A stretch of 64,000 bases of DNA, from NCBI GenBank assembly GCA_013398955.1, contig VWPU01012116.1, positions 62,001-126,000 on the forward strand, given 5' to 3'. Position numbers and translations under genes: made by a program. Under the pieces are notes generated by a model that was not told the origin of the DNA, searched no databases, and worked only from the letters and a program-made list of their open reading frames with translations. The DNA is from Callaeas wilsoni. Lineage: Eukaryota; Chordata; Aves; Passeriformes; Callaeidae. Numbering within the stretch: the first letter of the stretch is position 1; the number at the start of each line of letters is the position of its first letter. Shown here piece after piece: positions 20,868 through 33,200 of the stretch.

Positions 20868-23800
20868 GTTTTTTTATTATTGAGACTACAAGTACTAAGG
20901 CTCTCAGGTTTTTAGCATATCTGTTTACTTTGGTTATCACTCACTCCAACTCCTAATCCTTTCATTCTGCTCTTCTGGAAAGTACTGGTATGGGACATTA
21001 CTGACTTGATACTAATATGACAGTGGAAAAGTACATAGGTGAAATTCTAGACTGTTTCCTTTTTCCATGTTTTTTCCCTCACTTTAAAAATATCTCTAAA
21101 AATAGAAGATACAATTACTTAGCTCATAGCTATTATGTTTGGGCATATTTCTACTTCCTTTCCCTTTGTGATTAGTGTAAAAACCCATTTCATATCCACA
21201 AGTTTGCTAACATTGGAGTGGAATCCAGGTATCAGCTGAGATAAAAAGGCTTCTGATCATCTACGTGGAATATAGGTCAGATCTCCTGGGATTTGTGAAT
21301 ATGTATCACCCCATAAAATTAGATGATTTCTGCAGTTCCTGACCTCTCCTGAGAACAGCATACATTTAGTGACAGCACAAAAATCATGACATTAATTTAT
21401 AGATTGAATTTGGAATATTGACAAATGATGTATGGTTGGCTGAGCCTGGGGAGAGTTCAATGAATAACATGATAATTTACTGCTCCAAACCTAAAACACA
21501 CAATCTATTTTTCATCCTCTGTCACCATTCAGCTTGCATTACATTTGGCTACTTATGGTGTGTAAGGTATACGGGACTGTTGGCAGGTTAACTGTTTCAA
21601 GTCTTTTGAAACACTTTTGTCACTGAATGAGAGCAACCTGAGAAGAGCACTGTCTGTAAAAGAGCACAGAAAGCTTTATGTGCTGCTAATGTGCACTTGA
21701 CCATGTATTCAGCACGGGATATTGTACTTCATGTGGAGGCTAGGCTTGGAAATCTTGGGCAAATTTGTGCACATTCAAAAAAATCAAACCAGACGATAAC
21801 AGAACAAGCTAAAGGTAAGCATTTGGTGTTCACTGTCCATCCATCTTCATAACATTTTGAGAGGTTGCCACAATCTCTAGTGCCATCTGCATTAGCACAG
21901 CCCCATGGGCTGCTGAGCAATTGGAACGGGCACTGCAGCCAGGGTGATCAGTAAAGCTTCTACATTGGCATTTCACTGCTGTCTAGTGCTGAGAACTAAA
22001 GCAATTTTAAGACTGAACCATGTGTTTGACTGCTGCAGCTGTGTAGTAGTAGGCAAAGACAAGGTTTTATGTGGCTCTTGACCACATGTTCTTGTAAGAT
22101 TTTTCTAGAGCTGTCCCAGTTTTTATACCTGCAGAGCAAAGCTGCCTAATGCATTGTCACAGCCCATTCAGTTTTTTAATCTCTCTGCCAGTGTTTAAGG
22201 GGAAAACATATTAAACTATGGCTTACCTTTAAGAACATAAACAAATAAATTTTAGGTAGAAATAACTCTGAATTTCAATCATTCAAATTGTTCACTTTTC
22301 CTGTGTATTTGAAAAGACTACCACAGATGTGGTAGATATTCAAATGAATCACTAATACACCAATTGCAGATATTCCAGTTACTAACTAGTGTATTCCCAC
22401 ACAGCTGAAGTTCCTCTGTTTACAGTAATTGATGATCCTGGGTGTAAGTTCAAAGCAAGGCAGCAATAAATTTCTCAGATAGGAGTTGTCTTTTTCCCTG
22501 GTAAATAAACAAAAATTATTTCCTGAATTAATTTTACTGTATGAGTCAATTTGGGATGGTCAGCCTTAAATTCTTTGGAGTTCTTATTTTAAATAAAGAA
22601 ATTCAGTCTAAGGCCAAGAAGCAAATTGTGCTTCAGAGGTCCAAAGAAGCTTAATTTAAAAATCCCAATTTATCAGTCATAATCATTGCTTAATGCATTT
22701 TTTAAATAGTGTAGTTTAAAAAAGTGCCCCAAAGTACGTTGCTTTTCTTCAAATCAGTATGGCATTTATTGCAATTCAGTCTTCTCTATATGAAGACTGC
22801 AATGAAGGAGGAAAGTATGAATGTCTTTTCTGTAATTGCAGTTCAAGTACATTCACACAATGTTTTCACAACCCATACAGATAAATTATCCTGTTTGCTC
22901 TAAAAAAAGCTTTTTTTTTCCCCAATATCTTTCCTTAAAGCATGGCTAATTTTAAAGTTTTGTTTCAAGCAATTCCAACTTCTTCAAACTGCTTCTAAAT
23001 CTGTCGTGCAACTTAATCTGAGGTTAAAACTGAAATTATTCAATGAAAAACAACCGTAAAGAAGCTGTTGCTGCCTTTTAGGTTTTAGTCATTTAGTTAA
23101 CTCTGGTTCTCATTTTGTTTTCAAACTTATAAACTAGTGTATTAATGAGTCAAGTAAGGTGTTAATGATGACAAATATATTAATTTTCTCCCTCCTACTG
23201 AAACAGCTACAATTGGTATGAGAAATTCATATATAAATAGAGAAAATATATGTTCTTATTTGAGAACTTTTTTGCATTTTGCTGTACATTCAGTTTTTAT
23301 CAGTCGGTAAATGTTCCAGAAGACAGAATAAACATTGTATTCGCTTTGAGTTTTGCAGGTGTTTGGTGGATCAAACTTACAATGCTGTTCAATGGGTTTT
23401 GATGATCACCTATTGTGGCAGTTCCACTACAATCTTTCAAGCAGGTTTAGGGTTGCTTCGTATTAGGTGGAGCTCTTTTTTTCTTAATTCAAATTGACCG
23501 ATCACTCATTTCATGCCATAGCGAAGTCGGAAGCAACAGTTCTGTTCAGAAAAGTAATGCAAATACTTCCAAATATGTCCAATTATATTAATGCATTCAT
23601 ATAATGTTCTGGCACATGTTAGGGGTTTAAGATTCATATTTAATAAAATTTATATGACAGGTACTAGTCTTCTGATGTCTTACGAAGATTAAAGCCTTAC
23701 TTTTTAGTGAAATCTCCATATTAACTGGAATTATGAGGAATCTTGGTCTGCTTCTAAAGCATAGAATATTAGATCTAGTTACTTTCAGAAAAGCTATACA

Positions 23801-24393
23801 TTTTGAAAATGTGGGAAATTTCTTATTTAAAAAAAAAAACAACCTGTATGTGGACTTAATTTTGCAATGAATTTTTTTAAAATGCAGCAATGTAAAATTC
23901 CTAGTAACTCTTGTGAGACTATCATTTTATTGGGTAGCATTAAGGAGTGTTTAGCTTGTATTTTCATGATCATATAAGACAAATTTGAAAAACTAATCTA
24001 AAGTTCTTTTTTTATTTTTTTAAACCCAAGCCTTTACTTAAAAATGTGTGTAGTTTTAAAGTTAAAATACATACATATTATTGTTATTTTCCTAATAATG
24101 AAATAATATTAACTGGTCTATTTTAGAGAATCACTTGTTTGTAAACAAGACATTTTAAAATATTCCTGTATTTAGGATAAAATCATAACCCTATTGGCTA
24201 GCAGGAAAATTAAGAAAACTTAGAATTAGTGAAGTGGAAAAGGGAACCAAGACCATTTAATCGCCTTCCAAATAAGAACAATGGCTCACTAAAATAAATT
24301 ATCTCTGTTTCATAAATGGGAATTACTTTATAAAGTGTCCCCCAAAGGGGGAGTGCTGTTGTAAAACAGTTAACTTCATTTCAGAATGGTACT

Positions 24394-24413
24394 TGCTCAG
24401 TGACAGTGTGAAT
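24394..24413 (+). repeat. Dispersed 20-bp repeat, copy 1
   Basis: TGCTCAGTGACAGTGTGAAT is identical to 25009-25028. Similarity extends leftwards (TTTCAGAATGG here, TTTCAAAATG there). Identity unknown. Confidence 0.95.
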
Positions 24414-25008
24414 TTCGGTGTCTCTTTAGAAAGTTCTTCACCGGCCAAACCTCTCGGTAGTTTAGCATTTGGTTTCGGTTTCGAGGGAAAAAAAATCAAT
24501 CCTGTATCTGAAGTTTATATTCCATAAATAAAATATGAAGTCAGTATTACATCTGTTACTGATAATTTTGACTGGACCTAGAAATTGAAATAATCAAATC
24601 AGAGAATTTGCTGTGGGCATGTAAAATAAATGTGACTAATAAATGTAAAAAGAAAGAAAATTTGAATGTGCTAATAGACAAGCCTCTAGATAATTAAGTT
24701 AACCTGTTTGGGAAAAAACAGATATGTGTTAGGAATGTTCCTACAAACATAAATCCAGTAAGAATGTCAAAATATCTTACCGTGTAGCTTCTGCTTTATA
24801 TTTTAAACATCAACAATATTACCATGGTAAGTTGCTTGAATGTGTAAAAAGGTTAGCCTAAACCTTGCTATAGCTTGCAAACACCTCACCAAAAAAATAA
24901 GAAGGGAATTAAGTAGACAGTCTGACATTTATCTCTGCTTTTCTCTCTAGTGATGGAAATGAATTAATGCAGAAAACTCAAAAAGCCGATGTAATTTCAA
25001 AATGTTTC

Positions 25009-25028
25009 TGCTCAGTGACAGTGTGAAT
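25009..25028 (+). repeat. Dispersed 20-bp repeat, copy 2
   Basis: This is an exact second copy of the 20-mer at 24394, 615 bp away in the same orientation. Confidence 0.95.
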
Positions 25029-25300
25029 CTTTTCCAAGTTTAGTATAACATCCATGACATCTGTGTGATGCAAGAAACAGGGCTCCCAGCATATGTCACT
25101 GGATATAGCAGCACTCTCCTGCTTGTAAATGCTGTCCTTGCTGCTGGTACTCATCAGCAATAAAGTAGGAATCAGCAATATTCAGATATGTATGTAACCT
25201 CTAGCTTATGTTTGTCTAACAATAATTCCAGTGTGTGCTGAGTGTAGATAGTTTTCTTCTCATATGGCATTTCATATTGACAATCATGCTTTTTTTTTCT

Positions 25301-25340
25301 GCGAAGAGTTTATTATTTCTGGGAAGTGTTTATTATTTGT
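25301..25340 (+). repeat. Imperfect 20-bp tandem duplication
   Basis: GCGAAGAGTTTATTATTTCT is followed directly by GGGAAGTGTTTATTATTTGT; 17 of 20 positions agree. It follows a T run. Confidence 0.93.
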
Positions 25341-28300
25341 CTATGCAAATATGATTTAAATGAAGATACAGTTTACTGTGGTTAAGAACCAACTGAAAAG
25401 AAACTCTAAAAATCATGTGTCACTAACTAGCCCTTCAAATGCAATGCCCTGCTATGCATTTCTTGATGTCTGGAGATATGATTGGATTTATATCCTATCA
25501 ATATGTGTAATTTTAATTAAAATATGGACATGATTATAATAAGAATTAATCTTTTAAAACAGCGATCTAAGTGAAAAGGCTTAATATCTTAATGTCTAAA
25601 GGCTTATTTATAAAATCTATGATCATAGGAGGAGAAATGTGAGGAGGAGGAGGAAGTTGGAAGGAGAGTCGTATGTTTCTGCATGTGATTATGTCAATCT
25701 ACTTTATAGGCACTTTGTAACTGCATGCCTGCTAAGTTAAGAAAATAGTGGTAGCCCATGAATTATGAGATTTTAAGTAATTTTATTTTTTTAAGGTTGT
25801 CACAGCTATAATTTTAATCTCCTTTGTGAATCAAATAGCTGACAGCATGTAAAAAATGGTATGTATGCTGATGAAGGCTGTTATGAATTCTAATAGGTAT
25901 TATGAATGCTTTCTTTAATGGAGGTCATGATAAAAACTACAGATATATAACTCTAAGCAGCATATTTGTAAAAACCTTTATTCTCATTTGGGAGTTTTTA
26001 CTTATAAGCATTATACATGTATTTGTTGATATAAACGTTGGGCTTCATGAGGGATCAAATCAAGGGAGTAAATGAAGTTGTCAGTTTTTTCTGATATAAA
26101 AAGAAAAGGTTTCTCTCTTTCTAGCTCAGTAAAGCATTACTTCTTCAAAATGTCACTGTCATTTGTGTAACAAGTTTTTTCAATCATGCTTCAATCTATT
26201 ATATTGCACTACTAGTTTTGGGCTTGGAATCTGATTCCTTAATTATATATGTTATCCTGATTCTATGCAAAGGCATATGTTAGGGTTTATTGTGAAAATA
26301 TAAAGAATAATAATTGTCTACCTACCCTTATCCAATTCCAGGGAAAAAAAAAAGGCAGAATTATGTGTATAGTTGCTCTTTATTACTTGCTTGTTATTAT
26401 GATCTCATTGTAACACTGTGATCCAGAAAAAAAAACAACTAATGTCATACTCATTTGTTTATGACTAAGTTAATAAACCCTTGCTTACCCTCACTTATCA
26501 CAAAATCAAGAGGGCCTTTTTTGCATTTTTTTAAGGCAGCGGAACTTAGGAAGAGGCCACCCCAAGCAGAAGGAAGAGCAACATTCAAGTTAGCCATTTT
26601 CTCGTTTAAAATCATTAATGCAGAAAATAGGTAAAGCATATGGCAGCATAAGAATTGTACTTTTGCCCACTAGTTGAGAGTGCTGATGGTGCTGAATAAC
26701 TCCTTTTTAAATGACAGTGATCAATTTTCTCATCCCTACTGTTAAAAACTCATTTCTCTGTAGAATTTGTTTTCTAGATTGCTTTCTCCACTAAAAGGTA
26801 TCGGCCATGGATTTGAATTTAGCCTAAGTCATGAGAAATTGGGATCTTTTTCCTGGAGTCTCAGTAGGGAACACAGAAGACCAGTCTTTGCCCAGTGTAT
26901 GACTTCAACTCCTCCGTAAAGCAAAGGATATCCTTCCCCTCTCCTCGAGTTATGTGTGTGCCTAAAATTCACAAGTAAGCTGTTAGTGGGCAATTGATCA
27001 CCAGTGTGCGTTAATTACAGCTACATCTTCTGTAGATACTGTTTCTCACTGTAATCAGCCCCTTTGATTTACAGACCTAAATCCTAACCTTTTGCTGCAG
27101 TTCTTGCTTTGTATGGTTCAAAATATTAAATTTAAACATTCTTTATACTTTCATAGTGAGTTGTTTATCCTTAAATAAAGATGAACGATTTGAAATAAAA
27201 CAATCTTTCATCAGTGAGTCTCCAGTTAACATGCCTTAAACCATTTCAGCAGAGCTCTTGAAGTTTCCAATGATTTAATCTTGGTGTGTTCTGTAAGATT
27301 GCGTTCATCAAGACTTATTTTCTTGGAGGAAAATGACACATAATTGAAGATGGATCTATTTACTGTTTTCCTGGTTCAGCAAAGGACATAGTTTTACTGT
27401 TCTGAATCTTAGAAGTCTACTGAATTAAAAAAGAAAACAAAAAAATGTCACATTGACTTAATGAAAGTATGGATTATGAGTTTCAGCTTCAAGCAACTGT
27501 GGCTTCTCAGGTAGTCATATGTGTCTTTTACTTTTTGATTGTGATGTAGAGATATCCGTGGTGTGTAGTAAAATCCAGGAATATAAAATTTCATATTTTA
27601 GATACAAATTTTTTTAGAAGACTGTTATTTACAGGAGATTTTCCTCATTGGAAGGCGTTTCTTTTCATAGCCATTCAAAGAATGTCTCTTCTCAATAAAT
27701 ATTTTCTAATTTAGGTAATGTTTACATGTATTGAATGTAGAAATCCACTTTATACAGGGAATAAAAGATACAAGTTTAAAATGAGAGTAAGAAATTGATA
27801 ATGAAAAAGTAATCCCCTTTGGGTTTAAATTCTGTAGATGTGAAATTTGAGAAAGACTTTTCTAATTATATTTCCTTAGATACTAACTCTAGACAATGAA
27901 CTTTTAAGATTTATTTTTTTGTAGTGGCACCACATTAAAAACCCCCAAGAATAAAGTGGAAGACACAGAGTCATTTCGAGCTAATACTTTGTTCTGCCTC
28001 AGAGTAAAGTTTTATGCAATTGAGAATCAAGTAGAACACATACTGAATTATTATCTTACAGATGATTTCAGTCAGAAGTTCTCTGTAATTGCTTTGAGTG
28101 AGTTTCTTTACACTTCCAATGCCATAAAAACCTTCTTAACTCTCACAGTAGGAAGGACTCGCATCTTCAAAACAATAGTTTTAGAGTTTAGGGAGGAAAT
28201 TTGCATTTATTGGACAATGGAAACACAGAAAGAAAAAAATTATTCTTTTAGTCTTGCATGTTTAGCCAAAGAAAAGAAGAAAGGGAGATTGCAAACACAT

Positions 28301-30180
28301 CCTAGTGTGGTAGCTATTGCTGGCTTCTACTGATTTAATGCAGAAGATACTCAGATGGCTGGAGTGAAAGTCATGTTCAAAGGCATAAGGGCAATGAAGC
28401 ATATAGTGGCAATACTATGCAGTTTTTCTTCCATGTATTGAAACTAGCCCTTTTCACCTTGATTTTGTGAAGGAAACTAATGCTTTTAAAATTATTTATC
28501 TTATCTAACAATATTTTTGATCTTCAAGTGACAAGATTTGTCAATACTTCAAAGATAAAACTGAATATTTAACATATTGAAAAAGAAAAGTGAAATGAAC
28601 CCTAGGATTTTTACCAGTTTATTTGGGTATTGGAGTCTCTTACTAGACCATAACTTAAACACTTGTAAATGGAAAGGAGGCATACTTTACATTTGCACAG
28701 AAGGTATTAAATTTCTCATGCATTTACAAAACAGCACTATAATTTTCCCAAGAGGAATAAAAATATTGTGGGAGCAGACTAAATCTGAAATACTACCAAT
28801 TTTTAAGATAGAAAAATACTATTGCTGACTGCCAGTCATGGGGTAGCAGGGAAAGTTTATGTGATAGCATCCTCTGTGTGTTATGTTCCTGGTGACAGAC
28901 CTTTTTTGGACACTTGACTGATGGTGTTTATGTCATTCCCACTACAGACACGCTGCCTGAGGTTATTTTACTTTCATGCCATTGCAATTTAACATTAATA
29001 ACTGTTGAAACAGGTATGAATTGACAGTCCTGGGGAACTGTATAATTCCCATGTCAGATTCTTGTTACTGGCCCATTAGTTTCAGACAAAATGTAAATAT
29101 TTCTTCTATGTTTAGCCAGGTTTTCATAATTCTTACTTTGCACTTTAAAGAAAGTTTGAATTGAGAGTGAAATTTTGTTAGGCATATTTTTGGATAATGA
29201 TTTCAGCTCACTGTTGATCTGTTGGACATACTAAGACTTGATAAACATTTGTGGTATAATGAGAGGCACTAGTCTCCAGCATGAAGTAGAATATGTAATT
29301 TTTAAGAATACCTATAAATCTACCCTCAAGGACTAATTTATCCACTAAATCTCATTTTCTTCCTGGAATGGCACCATTCGTTTCTGTAGGACTAATCACA
29401 GGCTACGGTGATATACACTTCTTTTTAATAGCAGAAATTGCCATTTTCATAAAGAAAAAAAAGGAAGACAAATGTCCTATAGTTACATTAGTAGCAGTAT
29501 CGAGCAAAGGAAATTACTTCCTTGTAGGCTATTTTTCTTCATTTTCCCATACACTCTCCATTTTTCAAACAAGTTGTCTGAGTTCTGTTTCTGTATGAAA
29601 ACTACATTCTCAAGCAGCATTGCATATGGGGAACTTTGTTTCTTGCTGCTTTAATGGACAAGAGTGTAATGGACAGTAACATCAATATGATAAATCTTTT
29701 TAAATGCTTTTCTTGCCTTCAAAATGATTGACTTAACATTGTATGTGTTTATACTATAGACAGGACAATAGACAGACTAGTAGCTGAGTGCTGGTTATTC
29801 AAGCTGAAACTTCTTATCAGACCTGCAGAAACAAATGGGGTATTTTCAGGAAAATGTCAGCTTTGGTATATCTCAATAAGACATATACAGCTGGCTATTT
29901 GCAAACACAGGTATACAATTAGATTAATCCTCGGAACCCCGTTCCTGATAAATCTTGCATCTCCAGAGAAGTGTGGCAGAAATAAAGGTTTTAAAAGCTG
30001 ATAAATGTCTGTAGGTAATTATTGCAATTAACTGTACTGTCCTTATGCCAACTCAAGTTTAAAATAGTAAATAATGGGGGAACAAAACTTTCTTTTTGTA
30101 TATTGTTTTTGTATAATATTTAGATAATGTCTTCCATCACCTAAAAAAAAAAAGCATGTTAGCAAAATATACCAACAGAT

Positions 30181-30216
30181 AAAGTTACAGAGTATGTGTT
30201 CATATTCTGTAACTTT
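30181..30216. repeat. 16-bp hairpin with TGTT loop
   Basis: AAAGTTACAGA at 30181-30191 is exactly complementary to TCTGTAACTTT at 30206-30216. Inside it TATG (30193-30196) pairs with CATA (30201-30204) around the loop TGTT. Position 30192 (G) faces 30205 (T), a wobble in plus-strand RNA. GATAAA at about 30178-30183 and TTTATC at about 30219-30224 could extend the stem with a small bulge. It may be a short transcribed hairpin or an old palindromic insertion. No function is claimed. Confidence 0.9.
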
Positions 30217-33200
30217 CATTTATCTTGATTGCTGCCTTATTCAGTATTTCTTTAAGCAAAAAAAAAAATTATAATTCTCAAATGAAAGGTGTGTGTGTCT
30301 TTAAAATGATGGCATAGTCAAAAATATGCATGAATTTTAATAGCTGTTATTAGTTCTAAAATAAGGATGTGATCGTATTAAAAAGTGGCAATGACAAGTC
30401 TTTGAGGAACTTGACTCACCAACAGTTTGTTCAAAGAATATTTTCAGGTTTCCTTTAACATATTTTGCCACTGCTTGAATATGTAGCATTTTCAGTAAAT
30501 TAATATGATTTAACAGTATATGTGGTTTTCCTTTGTGACTTTCTTTTGTATTTTGCTTCAATGATTTACACTTAAGTAATAAAAGAACACTTTACTCCAC
30601 GTGAAATATTCAAAAATCACCATTCAAGAAAAATACTAGAAAGTTTCCTTATAAGTAGTACTATTTGAAACAAGGAAAAATTCAATATATGAGTCCCAAA
30701 TGTCATAAAATACCTTCAAATATAATTATTCAATAAAAAAATAATTTTAATAAACCAGTTGCTGTCAGAGTTGCAGCCCATTGTCTCTGTTCCTTTCTAT
30801 TTAAAAGCAAGATTTAGTATACATACAGACTGATTTTCTGTTATTTTACAATAAATGGAATGTATGTCCCCTTCATTGCTTCCCAGCTATCACTTAGCAA
30901 AAACTTGCCTAATTCATGCATAATGTTAATCAGTAATACATTATTACACAAAACAAGCTCTATCCTTCTGTTCCTCTGAGCAAAAATACAAAATAGCCAC
31001 ATTGCTTTTGATTTGTATCTAAGTCTGTGTGATGTGCTCTAGTAAAAGTGCCCAAAGTGACAGAGACATGGTTAGTAACATATTCTAAATATTTATAAAA
31101 TAAAATTATTTTTGAATCATCAAAGGATGATATATATCCTGATAAAGGATAGATGTTTTTAAGCTATTACTGATTTTGATAAGAAATTACATGCCTGAGG
31201 GCAATAGTGTTATTTGCTAGTGAAAAAAAAAATACTAAGTTGCTTCATATATTTTATGTGGTGCAGTATAATAGCACATAAATCCTGTGGGAATTCTATA
31301 ATATTTTTTCTTATTAACTTCTAATTAAGCCTAAGTGATTTTTAGAAGAGATAAATTGGCACATTTTTCAGTATCATCTTTCTTTCTTGGTAGAGAATAT
31401 CAGATCTAAATCCTACTAAACTGAACAGGAAAGATCCTCCAGTTTCATTCAGGGTAGCAATATTTAGTTGGATTTGTGCTTCTTATAGACATGGTATAGA
31501 AGGAAGACGAGCTAAACAATTTGTACAGCAAATACCTAAAAATGTTTCAGAAAGGAAGGAACTAACATTTCAGGTTTATACAGTTTGACATCAGGTAAAA
31601 ACCAAAGAAGTAAGGGAGTTTTTTTGATTCTCACCAGGACAATGTTTGTTAACCCCCTTTAATATTGTACACATGCTATTTCCAACTTAAATTCTTGACC
31701 ACGTCACTTTATGTAGGCTGCATGAAAATAGGAAGAGACCTGTCTTTAGAAGGTGCATATGAATTGAGCCCTTTTCTTACAAATTCAATAAACTGCTGCT
31801 TTAAGTGATAGAGGGGATCTCTCAAAATGGAGGGCACTGGACTGAGCAGGATGGGCCAGCACTTCAGGGCTTTATCTCAGCCGAGAGGCATCCAGCTGTG
31901 CTGGCAATTTGTGGTGGTGGGAGATGGAATGCTACAGTAGGATTGTGCCATGTGAACACAGAAGGAAAATGTGAAAGAACATGAAGTTATCAGGATTCAA
32001 AAGGTGTTTGGTTAAGTTCACACACAAAGTGCTTCCTAAGTTAGGAGTCTGAAAACAATCCCTCCTCTAGCCTTAGAGATCTAGAGGATCTAGGGGCCAG
32101 ATAGAAAGAGATCTAGAAGATTTCTATGGACAGTGAATTGAAATGTGTCCATACATCTGTTTCATTGCCCCTCACCCCCTCTCTGTAGAGTATGTTGTTT
32201 ATAATGATTTCTTTTAATGTATGTAGCAGAAGAACACTTCTACGATGACAAAATCCTATCTCTAACACATTTTGCCAATATTATTTCATCACTGTTATTA
32301 TATCAACAAACCCACATCATCCTGTGGTATCACCTATTTCCAAGACAGTGGTCAGACTAGGTCCAGCACCAGTGTAATCACCTGAGAACTGAAGCAGAAA
32401 TTACATGTAACCTCAGGTGTGACCTAAAACTCAGATCAGCTGCAGGAAAACATTGCCAAGGACAAGTTGAATAACAAGTTTACAAATTTGTTCCTAGTAA
32501 TACTTCTTATGCAAGAAACAGTTGTTATTGTTATTGCCTAGAAACAGTGCCTATTTAAGGTCTCCCATCTCTTTGCATTTTATCTCACCTCATGACATCT
32601 GTATTGTAGCATTTTACAACTGAATAACAGTAAAGATAAAAATGCAAGTATTTTGATTTTATTTGTAGCTCTTAAAGTATACTTTACAATTTATCATTCA
32701 GTCCAGGAATTCAGTTATCCTAAAAGGAAAATAAATTTTTCAATGACAAATACGAGTTACGACTAAAAACTCTGCATTTACCACCAATAAATCTAATCTA
32801 CATTCATTAAAGATAACAATTTTGCTGACACTTTTTTATGACTTGGTTCCACTGTAATATTTCATCTGTTTCAGTATATGCATGTAATCAAAATAAAGAA
32901 GAAACTAAGATATTTCTGTTTTCTGACGTGGTACCTGTCATTCTTAAAGATTGCTGCCATGACATATTTATGTACTGTAAATTATAATAAATAATTTTTG
33001 AATCATAAATAATATTTCATTTGTTAGCCAGAAACACAAGACATTCTGTAGACATTTTACAAAAGAATGGCGAATTGCTGTACTAATGCTCATGGTGAAA
33101 GGAGAATCAAGGCTTTGGTTTTGAAAAGTAATTCACCTGCTTGTAAAAAAAAGGGTTTCACATGTCCATCAAGGAAAAGGTTGAAGGCAATTGCCTGCAA

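Noticed and set aside
20537..20956. Long overlapping open frames on both strands (up to about 139 codons)
   Set aside because: They are translations of the TTTC/TTCC polypyrimidine repeat (Phe/Leu/Ser one way, Lys/Glu/Arg the other), not genes.
27956..28333. 125-codon plus-strand open frame
   Set aside because: It starts at GTG, has no recognised domain and no splice context, and lies in AT-rich intron.
30181..30216. Hairpin as a microRNA precursor
   Set aside because: The perfect stem is only 16 bp with a 4-base loop, shorter than a typical pre-miRNA; kept as a structural finding, not called ncRNA.
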